Notes: generated by a model not told the origin, from the letters alone. A stretch of 64,000 bases of DNA from Candidatus Rubrimentiphilum sp. (GCA_035710515.1 DASTDE010000001.1:62001-126000); one strand, 5' to 3'. Counted from the stretch's first letter, positions 41,504-58,000 are shown. Made by a program: numbers and translations.

Positions 41504-44307
41504 CTGAACACGCCGGCAGCTTTAACGCCCTGGACAAATTACGCGCCGGCGACCGGACCTACTCATACTTCCGGCTCGGCGCGCTCCAAGACGCCGGCAT
41601 TGCCAACCTCGCGCAACTGCCGTTTTCATTGAAGATACTGCTCGAGAATCTCTTGCGCTTTGAGGACGGCGTTTCGGTGGAACGCGCGGACGTCGAGGCG
41701 CTGGCGCGCTGGCATCCGAGCCGGCGCAGCGATCGCGAGATCGCGTTCCGTCCCGCGCGCGTCCTGCTGCAAGACTTTACCGGCGTGCCGGCGGTCGTTG
41801 ACCTCGCCGCTATGCGCGACGCGATGGCAAAGATGGGCGGCGATCCAAAAGCGATCAACCCGCTGCAGCCGGTCGAGCTGGTGATCGATCATTCCGTTCA
41901 GGTGGACGCGTTCGGATCCGGCAGTGCTTTTGCAAAAAACGCGCATCTGGAGTTCGAGCGCAACCGCGAACGGTACGCCTTCTTAAAATGGGGGCAACAG
42001 GCGCTGCGCAATTTCCGCGCCGTGCCGCCGGACACCGGCATCGTGCATCAAGTGAACATCGAGTTCTTGGCGCGCGTTGTGTTCGGCGCCGGTGGAGCGG
42101 GGATCGATGGCGGTGGGTCCGCCCTCACTAAGGCACAGGATAATCGTTCGGGCGAACCCACCGCCATCGATCCCATGGCCTACCCGGATACTGTCGTCGG
42201 TACCGATTCGCACACGACGATGGTCAACGGGTTGGGCGTCTTGGCGTGGGGCGTCGGCGGAATCGAGGCTGAGGCCGCGATGCTCGGACAGCCCGTCACG
42301 ATGCTCATTCCCGACGTCGTCGGTTTTCGTTTGGAAGGCCAACTGAATCCGGGCGTCACCGCAACCGACCTGGTGTTAACCGTCACGCACATGCTGCGGC
42401 AAAAGGGCGTGGTCGGAAAGTTCGTCGAGTTTTACGGGCGCGGACTTTCAAATCTGCCCGTCGTCGATCGCGTCACTTTGGGCAACATGTCGCCCGAGTA
42501 TGGATCGACGATCGCGATCTTCCCGATCGACGCGCAGACGTTAGAGTATCTGCGTTTGACGGGACGCGGCGCCGAGCAGATCGCGCTGGTCGAAGCGTAC
42601 GCCAAGGCGCAAACGCTCTTCCGCACCGACGACACGCCCGATCCGCTCTTCAGCGACACGCTCGAACTGAATTTGGGCGGCGTCGAACCGACTTTGGCCG
42701 GGCCACGCCGCCCGCAAGATCGCGTGCCTCTACACGACGTCAAGCGCAGCTTCAATGTTGCGCTGGCGGAGTGGCAGGCGATCCGCGAGGGGAAGCCGGG
42801 CAGCAACGCCGCGAGCATGGAGAGCGAAGGCGGCGGCGGCACCGCGGTTATCTCGGCTCCGAAAACCGAAATTGCGGACGGCTCCGTTGTTATCGCCGCG
42901 ATCACGAGTTGCACGAACACCAGCAACCCAACGGTAATGATCGGCGCGGGTTTGCTTGCGCGTAACGCGCTCAAACGCGGGCTAAAAACCAAACCGTGGG
43001 TCAAGACGTCGTTGGCGCCTGGCTCTAAAGTCGTCACCGAATACTTGAAGAATTCCGGACTCAACAAGTATTTGGACGAGCTCGGTTTCTATCTCGTGGG
43101 ATACGGCTGCACGACGTGCATCGGCAATAGCGGGCCGCTGCCGCTGGAAATCGCGGAGGCGGTCGCCGAGCAAGATTCGATCGTCGCCGCGGTGCTTTCC
43201 GGAAATCGCAACTTCGAGGGCCGCATTCATCCGCAAGTGCATGCGAACTATCTTGCATCTCCGCCGCTGGTCGTCGCGTATGCGCTGGCGGGCCGGATGG
43301 ACATCGATTTGACGACCGAACCGCTGGGCACGGACAAGTCGGGGCAGCCGGTCTACTTGAAAGATATCTGGCCCGACGACGCCGAGATCTCCAAAGTCGT
43401 CGCCGAATCGATCAGCGATCAACTCTTTAAGGCGAACTACGGCAACGTGTTCCGCGGCGACGACAACTGGGCGAAACTACACGTTCCGGAGGGCGAGCGT
43501 TACACGTGGGATCCGAAATCGGAGTATGTCAAACTCCCGCCGTATTTCGACGGCATGCCGGCGGAGCCGCCGCCGCTCTCCGACGTGCGCGGCGCGCGAG
43601 TGCTCGTGATGGTCGGCGACAGCGTCACGACCGACCACATCTCGCCGGCCGGTAACATCGCGCGGACCAGTCCGGCCGCACAATACTTAATGGAGCACGG
43701 CATCGAGCCGCAAGATTTCAATTCGTACGGCGCGCGCCGCGGCAATCACGAGGTGATGGTGCGCGGCACGTTTGCGAACGTGCGCTTGCGCAACTTGCTG
43801 GTGCCCGGAGTCGAAGGCGGGTACACGCGCTTCTTGACGACCGGCGAGCAAATGTCGATCTACGATGCGGCGATGCGCTACAAGGCCGAAAACACGCCGC
43901 TGATTGTGCTGGCGGGCAAGGAATATGGTTCCGGATCCTCGCGCGATTGGGCGGCCAAAGGCCCGGCTTTGCTCGGCATCAAGGCGGTGATCGCCGAATC
44001 GTTCGAACGGATCCATCGCAGCAACCTCATCGGCATGGGCATCCTGCCGCTGGAATTCATCGGCGGCGCAGATCGTTCGACCTACGCGCTGACCGGCGAA
44101 GAGATCTTTGACATTACGGGCTACGAAAACGGCATCAAGCCGGGAATGCACGTGGACGTGCACGTAACCGGCCCGCACGATCGCTCGCTGGATATTCAAG
44201 TGCTGCTGCGCATCGACACGCCCAACGAAGCGGAGTACTTTCGTCATGGCGGTGTGCTGCAGTACGTCTTGCGTCAATTACGCTTTCATCGAGCCGAAGG
44301 CGCATAG
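41500..44307 (+). CDS. acnA: Aconitate hydratase A with repeat-derived insert
   Basis: 935 aa; the family is about 890-900. The [4Fe-4S] ligands lie in [10 protein letters not shown] and [15 protein letters not shown]. The fold landmarks [77 protein letters not shown] and [13 protein letters not shown] are present. The excess contains residues 201-225 ([25 protein letters not shown]), encoded by a 75-bp palindrome (42100-42174) that lies between ARVVF and AYPDT. It starts at ATG 41500. Function in the TCA cycle. The insert may be a surface loop, but its effect is unknown. Confidence 0.96.
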   Translation: MTEHAGSFNALDKLRAGDRTYSYFRLGALQDAGIANLAQLPFSLKILLENLLRFEDGVSVERADVEALARWHPSRRSDREIAFRPARVLLQDFTGVPAVVDLAAMRDAMAKMGGDPKAINPLQPVELVIDHSVQVDAFGSGSAFAKNAHLEFERNRERYAFLKWGQQALRNFRAVPPDTGIVHQVNIEFLARVVFGAGGAGIDGGGSALTKAQDNRSGEPTAIDPMAYPDTVVGTDSHTTMVNGLGVLAWGVGGIEAEAAMLGQPVTMLIPDVVGFRLEGQLNPGVTATDLVLTVTHMLRQKGVVGKFVEFYGRGLSNLPVVDRVTLGNMSPEYGSTIAIFPIDAQTLEYLRLTGRGAEQIALVEAYAKAQTLFRTDDTPDPLFSDTLELNLGGVEPTLAGPRRPQDRVPLHDVKRSFNVALAEWQAIREGKPGSNAASMESEGGGGTAVISAPKTEIADGSVVIAAITSCTNTSNPTVMIGAGLLARNALKRGLKTKPWVKTSLAPGSKVVTEYLKNSGLNKYLDELGFYLVGYGCTTCIGNSGPLPLEIAEAVAEQDSIVAAVLSGNRNFEGRIHPQVHANYLASPPLVVAYALAGRMDIDLTTEPLGTDKSGQPVYLKDIWPDDAEISKVVAESISDQLFKANYGNVFRGDDNWAKLHVPEGERYTWDPKSEYVKLPPYFDGMPAEPPPLSDVRGARVLVMVGDSVTTDHISPAGNIARTSPAAQYLMEHGIEPQDFNSYGARRGNHEVMVRGTFANVRLRNLLVPGVEGGYTRFLTTGEQMSIYDAAMRYKAENTPLIVLAGKEYGSGSSRDWAAKGPALLGIKAVIAESFERIHRSNLIGMGILPLEFIGGADRSTYALTGEEIFDITGYENGIKPGMHVDVHVTGPHDRSLDIQVLLRIDTPNEAEYFRHGGVLQYVLRQLRFHRAEGA
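42100..42174. repeat. 75-bp palindrome inside acnA
   Basis: Left arm 42100-42124 and right arm 42150-42174 pair at 24 of 25 positions, with a 25-base loop; the only mismatch is 42119/42155. The first 19 bases (GGGATCGATGGCGGTGGGT) are perfect. The element is a multiple of three, starts at a codon boundary and adds 25 residues to the aconitase. Confidence 0.93.
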
Positions 44308-44314
44308 CGCCGCA

Positions 44315-44367
44315 GTCCTGAGCACTGTCGAAGGATGAGCACTGTCCAAGGGCTGTCAAGGGATGAC
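44315..44367 (+). repeat. Dispersed repeat copy E (compound)
   Basis: CCTGAGCACTGTCGAAGGATGAGCACTGTCCAAGGG followed by CTGTCAAGGGATGAC. Two degenerate units lie back to back. The ATG of the first TMEM175-type gene (44335) sits inside, so the repeat codes for its first residues MSTVQGLSRDD. Confidence 0.65.
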
Positions 44368-44979
44368 GAGCGCTTCACGCGCCGCCTCGAGGCGTTCTCC
44401 GACATCGTTATTGGCTTTAGTCTGGCGCAGCTTGGTGCTAATCTCACCCTAACGAGCGGCGGAAGCACATTTTTTAGCCATCCGCTAGAGATGGCCGGCT
44501 TCTTAGTGCCTTTCGCTATTATCTGCTCCGTATGGTTCATTCATCACCGTCTGTTCTCGTACATATTCGTTCCGAGGACGTTGCCGGTGATTCTCAACTT
44601 CGTGTGGCTGGCGGCAGTCGTTTTGCTCGTTTTTGCGGCAGAGGCGTATATGCGGGACACCTCGAGCGCGAGCGCTTTCCGCGCGTACTTCGCCTGCTAT
44701 GCCATCGTCTATGGGCTGCTTGCCGTACAGAACGTAATTGCTATGGGCTATGCAAAACAGCGGAACGACGAACTCGCGCGTTTGCGCGGTTTGCGCGGCG
44801 CGGCTTTTATGGTCGTCTGGACGTTCCCGTTCGTGTGGTCGCTGGCCGCCTCGGCGCTTCTGCGGCCCGGACAAAATTATGGGATGCCGGTAATGATCGG
44901 CTTTACCGCCGCGGGGGTGGCTAGCGTTCTGCTGGGTCGCTATTTCAAGAGGGCTGCGGCGCGGTTGCAATCGGCATGA
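44335..44979 (+). CDS. TMEM175-like (DUF1211) membrane protein, copy 1
   Basis: 214 aa with six hydrophobic segments. RRLEAFSDIVIGFSLAQLG contains the FSD motif that marks TMEM175/DUF1211 potassium channels, but the family consensus AFSDGVFAIAITLL is altered here to AFSDIVIGFSLAQL. The first 11 residues are encoded by a dispersed repeat. Its stop overlaps the start of copy 2 (ATGA). Two adjacent copies may assemble together. Confidence 0.75.
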   Translation: MSTVQGLSRDDERFTRRLEAFSDIVIGFSLAQLGANLTLTSGGSTFFSHPLEMAGFLVPFAIICSVWFIHHRLFSYIFVPRTLPVILNFVWLAAVVLLVFAAEAYMRDTSSASAFRAYFACYAIVYGLLAVQNVIAMGYAKQRNDELARLRGLRGAAFMVVWTFPFVWSLAASALLRPGQNYGMPVMIGFTAAGVASVLLGRYFKRAAARLQSA

Positions 44980-45713
44980 ATGACCATGTCGCCCTGAGGG
45001 AGTCGAAGGACGAATCGGATCAGCGGCTCATCCATCGCTTAGAAGCGTTCTCCGATATCGTCATCGGCTTCAGCCTGGCGCAGCTTGCGCTCAGCTTGGT
45101 GATCCCAAGGAACGGCGCGCTGGGGTTTGGAGAGAACCCGGGTCCGCTGATCGCGTTCGTCATTACTTTTACGCTCGTATGCGGAATGTGGTGGGCGCAT
45201 CACAAATTATTCGCGCACTACTTCGTTCCCATTGCGCCCATGGTGGTGTTGAATTTCGTCACATTGGCCGGCGTGAGTTTCGCAGTTTACAGCGTGCAGC
45301 TCATGTTTCATGTCGGGACGCCGGCAATTCCGGCGTCGCCCGGACACCCATTCCAGCCGGCAATTCCGGGCCACAGCGCGCTCGATTTTGCCTTTTATGA
45401 AGGCTCGCTGGCCTTCGTTTATACGCTTTTGGGCATACAATATTTTTACGGGTGGACCGTGCGCCGCACTCAAATGCCCCCGAATATTGCAGACCGCGGT
45501 TTGCGCGCCGGGCTGATGCTGGGCGGAATCGGCATCATATTTGTGGTCATGGCGATTGTGACGGTGCGTAGCGGATTGCGTGTGAGCGGAATCCAGTACA
45601 TCGGCTTTATCATTCTCGCATACGCGGTCTTCTTACGGTTGCTGTTCAGGTACGTGGAAGCTAGACGAGCGCGCGGCGTAAGTCCACGAGAACAGCCGCA
45701 AGGTAGGTCGTAA
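44976..45713 (+). CDS. TMEM175-like (DUF1211) membrane protein, copy 2
   Basis: 245 aa. After a repeat-derived N-terminus (MNDHVALRESKDESD) the same HRLEAFSDIVIGFSLAQLAL motif occurs as in copy 1, then MWWAHHKLFAHYFVPIAPMVVLNFVTLAGV and further helices. A Pro-rich loop (TPAIPASPGHPFQPAIPGH) has a repeated PAIP-PGHP-like unit and lies between helices. The C-terminal 18 codons overlap the convergent E2 gene by 53 bp. Confidence 0.78.
   Translation: MNDHVALRESKDESDQRLIHRLEAFSDIVIGFSLAQLALSLVIPRNGALGFGENPGPLIAFVITFTLVCGMWWAHHKLFAHYFVPIAPMVVLNFVTLAGVSFAVYSVQLMFHVGTPAIPASPGHPFQPAIPGHSALDFAFYEGSLAFVYTLLGIQYFYGWTVRRTQMPPNIADRGLRAGLMLGGIGIIFVVMAIVTVRSGLRVSGIQYIGFIILAYAVFLRLLFRYVEARRARGVSPREQPQGRS
44988..45013 (+). 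repeat. Dispersed repeat copy G, inside the second TMEM175-type gene
   Basis: GTCGCCCTGAGGGAGTCGAAGGAC, a degenerate unit, encodes VALRESKDE near the N-terminus. Confidence 0.62.
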
Positions 45714-46955
45714 ACCGCGCCGCGGCAGCGCCGTCAATCACGCGGTGGTCGTAAGACAGCGACAGCGGCTGGATCAAGCGTGGCACGAATTGCTCGCCGT
45801 CCCAAACCGGTTTAATCGCCGCGCGGCATGCCCCAAGGATTGCAACTTCGGGCGCGTTGATGATCGGCGTGAAGTACGTTCCGCCGATGCTTCCTAGACT
45901 TGAAATGGTAAATGTCCCGCCTTGCATCTCCGCCAGCGCGAGCTTTCCGTCGCGCGCTTTAGCGGCAAGTTCCGAGGTCTCTTTGGCGAGATCGGCGATG
46001 CCCTTGCGATCTGCATCCTTCACGACGGGCACTAGCAGACCGTCCGGCGTGTCCGCGGCGAATCCGATGTTGTAGTACTTCTTATAGACGAGTTCGTCGC
46101 CGTCGAGGGAGCTATTAAAGTCGGGGAACTGCTTGAGCGCGGCGATAGCGGCTTTTATAAGGAAGGCCAGCATCGTCACTTTGATGTTGCGCTTTACAAG
46201 CTCGGCGTTCAGTTCTTTACGGAACTCTTCGAGATCGGTGACGTCGGCGTCATCGTTTTGCGTGACGTGCGGGATCGTCACCCAGTTCCGGTGCAGAATC
46301 GGGCCGGAGAGTTTTTTGATGCGCGACAGCGGCTTGCGTTCGATCTCACCGTACTGCGCGAAGTCTACTTTCGGCAGCGGCACGAGCGATAGGCCGCCGG
46401 ATCCTGCCGAACTGCCGCCGCTGACGGCGCGTTTAACGAAGTTCTGGACGTCGTCGCGGGTCACGCGCCCGTTCGGCCCGCTCGGCTCGACCGCGTGCAG
46501 ATCGACACCGAGCTCGCGCGCGAACCGGCGAATCGACGGGCTTGCGTGCACCGAACCATTTTCACTCGCGCGCGTCGGCTCAGGCGCTTGCCGTGGTGTG
46601 GTTGCAGCGACGGGCGCCTGCGGAGCTTCTGATTTCGGCGCTTCCGATTGCGAAGGAGCCGGCGCTTCCGGTTTTGTTGCTTCAGCTTTCGCCGCTCCGT
46701 CGGACTTTGCCTCAGCCGGCGCGCTTTGCGCCGGCTCGAGTGTTGCGATGACCGAGCCTTTCGAAACTTTGTCGCCGACTTTGACGCGCACGTCTTTTAG
46801 CACGCCGTCTTCGGTGGCCGGAACTTCCAGCGCGGCTTTTTCCGACTCGAGTGTGATCAGCGAATCGTTCTTCTTGACCGTATCGCCGGGTTTGACCAAG
46901 ACCTCGATAATCGGAATGTCTTTGAAGTCGCCGATGTCCGGAACTTTGAGCTCGA

Positions 46956-46959
<4 letters not shown>
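45661..46959 (-). CDS. aceF: Dihydrolipoyl acetyltransferase (PDH E2)
   Basis: 432 aa with one N-terminal lipoyl domain (lipoyl lysine K41 in LESEKAALEVPA), an Ala/Pro/Glu-rich linker, a peripheral-subunit-binding domain (SPSIRRFARELGVDLHAVEPSGPNGRVTRDDVQNFV) and the catalytic domain ending in SYDHRVIDGAAAARF (H405, D409). It transfers acetyl from E1 to CoA. It overlaps the aceE stop (ATGA). No E3 gene is in the window. Its last codons overlap the convergent channel gene by 53 bp. Confidence 0.96.
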
Positions 46960-49639
<2,680 letters not shown>

Positions 49640-49643
<4 letters not shown>

Positions 49644-50551
49644 TCGGCCAGCTTCACCTCATAGCGGGCCTCTCCCCGCCGCTCCTCGCTGATGAAAACG
49701 CCGATGGCGCCCAAGACGAGCAAGCCCCCAGCGATCGCAAATCCGGTGAGGTGCTCCCCGAAGATCGCCAGCGCCAGCAACGCCGCGACGACGGGTTCGA
49801 CTAGCGTGCTGAACGCCACGGCGCTGGCGCTGAACCAGCGAAGCGCCGAGTTCATCGCCGTATGGCCGAGCAGCTGCGAGACGAGTGCCATCGCGATGAT
49901 CCCGCCCCACGCCACGCCGTCGGTAAGCGGCGGCGGAGCCTGATGCGCGGCAAACGCAGCTACGATCAGCACGACCGCAGCCCACGCATAGGTCTGCGTG
50001 ACGATTGCGCGCGTTCCTAATGACGCGCGAACCTCGCGAATAAGGATGAAGTAGATCGCGATGCCAATCGCGCCGGCGATCGCGAGAAGCGCTCCCAAAA
50101 TGTAATGCCCTGGAACCGGTGGCGGCGCCGCCACAAATCCGACCACCATCACCAAGCCTATAGCCCCGCAGGCGAAGCTCAGCCAGGCCAGCGCCGTCAG
50201 CCGCAAGCCGCGGGCGATCGCATCGTAGAAGGCTGTCCACACCGGCACCGTAGCGACCAGCAGCGTGGAGATTGCGACGGTCGTGTATTCGAGCGACCAA
50301 ATCCATGCAGCGAAATGAATCGCGAGGGCGAGCCCGGCCGCGGCGAGGATCCACTTCTCGCGGGGCGTTGTCGTGGTTTGTCCGCGCGGCGCTCGAATAG
50401 CTGCAACGGCCAGCAGAACGACCGCCGCTATCGTCAGGCGCGACGCCGAAACCGCCAGCGGCCCGGCGCCGGTCAGCGCAAAGCGCGCGAAGATCGCCGC
50501 CGCACCGACCGCGATCTGTGCGAAGACCAACACGAGATACGGACGCACCAT
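49640..50551 (-). CDS. EamA-family (DMT) permease
   Basis: 303 aa from ATG 50551; a longer frame to 50608 runs through the TPP riboswitch region and is rejected. Ten hydrophobic segments with two EamA repeats (FARFALTGAGPLAVSASRLTIAAVVLLAVAA and LGHTAMNSALRWFSASAVAFSTLVEPVVAALLALAIFGEHLTGFAIAGGLLVLGAIGVF). Substrate unknown, exporters of metabolites or amino acids being common. It overlaps aceE by 4 bp. Confidence 0.9.
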
Positions 50552-50553
50552 CC

Positions 50554-50559
50554 TATAAT
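50554..50559 (+). promoter_or_regulatory. Candidate -10 box for the thiC transcript
   Basis: A perfect TATAAT lies about 50 bases before the riboswitch. The -35 position (near 50531) reads CACGAG, which is poor, so this is a suggestion only. Confidence 0.35.
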
Positions 50560-50604
50560 ACAGGCAACGCGGGGGAATCAGCGCGGCTTTAGGGTAGTCG
50601 TACC

Positions 50605-53610
<3,006 letters not shown>

Positions 53611-53614
<4 letters not shown>

Positions 53615-54093
53615 AACCATGCGCGGTGATCTTCGATCGCGACGGCACGCTGATCGAAAACGTTCCGTACAACGGCGATCCCGAGGCGGTGCGCCCGTTT
53701 GAAGGCGCGCGCGAGGCGCTCGACCGCCTGCGCGCGCAGCATATTCCGCTTGCCGTAGTGTCGAATCAAAGCGGAATCGGACGCGGGCTGATTACGCAGG
53801 AGCAAACCGAAGCCGTGAACCGGCGCGTGGAAGAATTGCTCGGTCCGTTCGATGTGTGGATCTATTGTCCGCACGAGCCGGCGGCAGATTGCGATTGCCG
53901 CAAGCCCAAGCCGAAGATGATTCTGGACGCGGCGCGCGCGCTAGGCGTGGAACCGGAATGTTGTATTGTCTTGGGTGATAGCGAGAGTGACTTTGAAGCC
54001 GCGCGCAACGCCGGCGCGCAATGGCTGGCGATAAACGAAAAACAGACGCTAGCTCAGGCGATAAATGTCATCCTGAGCAACATGTCATCGTGA
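53611..54093 (+). CDS. HAD-IIIA phosphatase, GmhB/HisB-N-like
   Basis: 160 aa from ATG 53611, overlapping the transporter stop (ATGA). Motif I is VIFDRDGTL (D9, D11), motif II SNQSGIGRG, zinc loop CPHEPAADCDCRKPKP, motif III/IV GDSESDFEAARNAG. The zinc loop places it with D-glycero-D-manno-heptose-1,7-bisphosphate 7-phosphatase and histidinol-phosphatases, where the first would mean LPS heptose synthesis. The last residues (VILSNMSS) and the stop codon come from a dispersed repeat. Confidence 0.85.
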
Positions 54094-54127
54094 GGTATCG
54101 AACGACCCTGAGGTAACGAAGGGTAGC
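54067..54127 (+). repeat. Dispersed repeat copy C (two units) at the end of the phosphatase gene
   Basis: GTCATCCTGAGCAACAT then GTCATCGTGAGGTATCGAAC continuing GACCCTGAGGTAACGAAGGG. The second unit shares its first 24 bases with the copies at 7128 and 31175. The phosphatase stop codon is the TGA of GTGAGG. Confidence 0.8.
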
Positions 54128-54128
54128 G

Positions 54129-54773
54129 TTACTTAGAGGCTGACCAGTACGAAACGTCCGGCGAGCCGTAGATCACGCGAACGTGTGACGCGGCGACGGT
54201 GGGCTGAATGTGCACAAAGTGGCGGACGCGCGTCCACGCCTTCATAACTTTCACGACGTAGTGCTGCGTTTCGTAGTACGGCGGAATGCCGCCGAACTGC
54301 GTGACGGCCCGCGGGCCGGCGTTGTATGCCGCAAAGGCCAGTGAGTAGCGGTGCGGGCTGTTCCGGAACTTGTTCAGCAAACCGCCAAGGTAGTGCGCCG
54401 AGCCCTGCAAATTTTGGTACGGGTCGCGCGGGTTGACGTGCAGCGAGCGTGCCGTTCCCGGCATGAGTTGTCCTAAGCCGATCGCGCCGGCGTAGGATCG
54501 CGCGTGCGTGTGCCACGACGACTCAACGCTCACCAGCGCCACCAAAATGTTCGCATCGACCCGCCAGTGAACGGCGTTCTGCAGCACGTGTTTGGCGAGC
54601 TTGGAACTCTGCCAGACGGGCAACTCCGGGTTGAATTTGCGCAAAACGCGGGCGTAAGCGCTGACGGCTGCGGGGTTGTTGGCCGAGGGTGAAGCGGAGG
54701 CGGCGAGACTGCCCAGCTGCGCCAGGCAAAACGTCAAAACAGACGCGGTCATGAACGCGCGGAATCGCTGCAT
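54129..54773 (-). CDS. Secreted lytic transglycosylase (SLT domain)
   Basis: 214 aa from ATG 54773 with GGGGG upstream; a longer open frame is present but includes no better signal. Signal peptide MQRFRAFMTASVLTFCLAQLGSLAASA. SLT domain with catalytic E84 in ALVSVESSWHTHARS, then YAGAIGLGQLMPGTARSLHVNPRDPYQNLQGSAHYLGGLL and FAAYNAGPRAVTQFGGIPPYYETQHYV. Second transglycosylase in the window; it has no lipobox, unlike the first. Confidence 0.9.
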   Translation of the reverse strand: MQRFRAFMTASVLTFCLAQLGSLAASASPSANNPAAVSAYARVLRKFNPELPVWQSSKLAKHVLQNAVHWRVDANILVALVSVESSWHTHARSYAGAIGLGQLMPGTARSLHVNPRDPYQNLQGSAHYLGGLLNKFRNSPHRYSLAFAAYNAGPRAVTQFGGIPPYYETQHYVVKVMKAWTRVRHFVHIQPTVAASHVRVIYGSPDVSYWSASK

Positions 54774-54861
54774 CACCCCCGCATACGCGCCACGGAGCCC
54801 TCTCCCTCCCCAAAGGACCCCCCTGCTGGTACGATCCTTACAATAACCGAACACGCCCCTT

Positions 54862-55002
54862 ATGAAGCGGCGCGTGTGGTTGTATGTCATCGCGGGGCTT
54901 TTTGCGCTGATGTGCGGGATGATCGCCTTCAGCGAGTGGTGGGCCTACAACAAGAACGTTCCTTATTACGAACACGTAGGGAAAAGCCACGCAGCGCCCT
55001 AA
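54862..55002 (+). CDS. Small single-span membrane peptide
   Basis: 46 aa (MKRRVWLYVIAGLFALMCGM and AFSEWWAYNKNVPYYEHVG). It has a positively charged start, one hydrophobic helix and an aromatic outside tail. The stop lies 10 bases before the ATG of the first tandem Asp-box protein, so it may be co-transcribed. Its length is below usual ORF cut-offs, so coding status is uncertain. Confidence 0.5.
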   Translation: MKRRVWLYVIAGLFALMCGMIAFSEWWAYNKNVPYYEHVGKSHAAP

Positions 55003-55012
55003 AGCGCGGCTG

Positions 55013-58000
55013 ATGCCACGTCTTGCAATTGCCGTCTTTTTTGCTATTTTTGCGGCGCTAGCCGCTCCCCAATCCGTCCGGGCGCAAGCCACGCCGACCC
55101 CGGCCCCAAAGCCGGCTGCGACCCTGGAGCCCAAGGCCCAGAATCCAACTCCGGCGCCGAGTCCCACGCCCACGCCGGGACCGCCGTTTTCGAACATGCA
55201 GTGGCGCGAGATCGGTCCGGCACTGCCGGGTGGACGCGTTGCGGCGGTTGCCGGTTCGCAGCGCGACGTCAATCTGTATTACCTGGGCGCCGCGGGCGGC
55301 GGCGTTTGGAAATCCACCGACGGCGCCGAGACGTGGACGGCAGTTTTTGAAAAGCAGAAGGTCTCGGCTATCGGCGCGGTCGCGATCGATCCCACCAACG
55401 ACGACGTCGTGTGGGTCGGTACCGGCGAATCGAATCCGCGCAACGACGTGAGCTACGGCGACGGTGTCTACAAGTCAACCAACGGCGGCAAGACGTGGAC
55501 CAACGTCGGTCTTTCGCAGACGCGCCACATCTCGCGCATCCTGATCGATCCGCGCAACCCGAATCATGTGATCGTCGGCGCGCTGGGCGACGTCTTCGGC
55601 CCCAGCGAGAATCGCGGCGTCTACGTCACCGAAGACGGCGGCAAGACGTGGAGTAAGACGCTGTACGTCAGCGATCAGAGCGGCGTGTCGGACATGGCAA
55701 TGGACCTGCAGCATCCCAACGTCGTCTATGCCGGCATGTGGCACTTCTTGCGCCAGCCGTGGAATTTCACCAGCGGCGGACTCGATGACGGTTTGTATCG
55801 TTCCAGCGACGGCGGCTTGACGTGGACCAAGCTCACCGGCGCCGCCAAGGGTTTGCCGAGCGGAATAACGGGACGCATCGGCTTGGCGGTCGCGCCGAGC
55901 GACGGCAACCGCGTTTACGCGATCATCGAATCTCCCGAGGGTATCCTGTGGCGTTCGGATGACGCCGGCTCGACCTGGACGATGGTGAGCAACGACACGC
56001 TGGTCGATCAGCGGCCGTTCTATTTCACGCATTTGATCGTCGATCCGAAAAATGCGGACAAGGTGTATGCCATTTCGGAGTTTCTGGCCGTCTCCACCGA
56101 CGGCGGCAAGAAATTCACCGAGACCGCGCAGCAGGTGCACGTCGATTACCACGCGGCCTGGATCGCACCCGACAATCCCAACCGCATGATCATCGGCGCG
56201 GACGGCGGGATCGCGCGCACCGTAGATGGCGGCGACAACTGGTTCTTCGATCGCAACATTCCAATCGGCCAGATCTATCACGTTGCGACGTCCAACGAAA
56301 ATCCGTATTGGGTCTGCGGCGGATGGCAGGACAACAGCGGCTGGTGCGGGCCTTCCAACTCGCTCGATCCGTCCGGCATTCTGAACAAGTATTGGGTTCA
56401 AGCTGTCGGCGGCGACGGCGAATGGGTCGTTCCGGATCCGGCCGATCCGAACTGGCTGTGGGGCGACTCCGAAAACGGTTTCGTGACGGTCTACAACAAG
56501 AAGACCAAAGACACGATCTTTGCGATGCCGTACATCCAGAACTCGATCGAGAGTTACGATCTCTCCAAGAGCAAGTACCGGTACAACTGGGACGCGCCGA
56601 TCGCATTTGCACCGTGGAATCCGCACATCGGCTGGGTAGGCGCAAACGTTGTCTTTCAAACGATGGATCGCGGCCGGCATTGGACCGTCATTAGCCCGGA
56701 CCTGACGCTTAACGACAAGTCGCATCAACAGCCGACGGGCGGACCGCTGGTGCACGACGTCTCCGGCGCGGAGTATTCGGACAACCTCATTTATATTGAA
56801 GGCTCGACGCTGCACAAGGGCGAGATTTGGGTCGGCACCGATGACGGTCTGGTACAAATGACGCTCGACGGGGGCAAGAGCTGGCATAATGTCACGCCGC
56901 CCGGCGTGCCGCCGTACGGCCGCGTCGAAACTGTGGCGCCCTCAACGCTGCACGACGGTACAGTCTTCGTGAACATCGATCGGCACAAGTCCGGCGACTT
57001 CAAGCCCTACCTTTTTGTTTCAAACAATTTCGGCAAAACGTGGACGTCGATTACGAGCAATCTGCCGGTCGACCAATACGTGCGCTCGGTCCGTCAGGAC
57101 ATCCACGATCCGAACATCCTGTACGTAGGAACCGAAAACGGCGTCTGGATTTCCTTCGACGCCGGCAAATCGTGGCAAGACTTCCGCAACAACATTCCGG
57201 CGGTCTCGGTGCGCGACATTCGCTTCCAGCCGCAATTCAACGATCTCGTGATCGCCACGCACGGGCGCTCGCTGTACATCATGGACGACATGCGCGTCAT
57301 CCAGCAGTTGCAGAAAGCCGTTGCACTGGGTGCGCTCGTCATCGGACCGCGCACGGCGTACGAATACACGCAGCACTCGGACGACGAGGGAACGTACACG
57401 GATTACGCCGGGGCCAATCCACCGTATGGCGCCGTGACGTACTTCTATCAGAAGACGGCCGCAAAAACTGCGCCTACCGTTCAAATCCTGAACGCGGCCG
57501 GCCAAGTGATCCGCACCGTATCGGGATCGCGGCACACCAACAGCGGCAAAGACATTCCGCGCGTCACCAACAAAGTGGGCATCAACCGCTACGTTTGGGA
57601 CTTTCAGATCGACGGGCCCGTGAAGTGGCTGGGCGCCGCCAAAGTCTCGTATCAAGGACCGGAAGAAGGCGCGTACGTTCCGCCCGGCAAGTACTTCGTA
57701 CGCATGACCGTCGGCGGCAAGACGTTCACGGAGCCGTTCACGGTCAAGCCCGACCCGCAATCGCAATTCAAACAAACCGATTACGTGCGCAGCTACGAGT
57801 TCGTGAAGAAGTACACGCGCGAGTTCTCGACCGTCGATACGATGTTGAATAATCTGGATTCGATCAAGAAGCAGCTCGACGCGGCCAATGCCGATCCGAA
57901 GGCCAAAGCCGATTCGGCCTTGCAGCAGCAGATCGCCGACGTACTGACCGCCCGCGACACGATCTTCCACAAACTGACTGCGGACTATCACAACGATGAA

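Noticed and set aside
54112-54132. Hairpin GTAACG/CGTTAC between the phosphatase and transglycosylase genes
   Set aside because: Stem of only six pairs and no T run; not convincing as a terminator.
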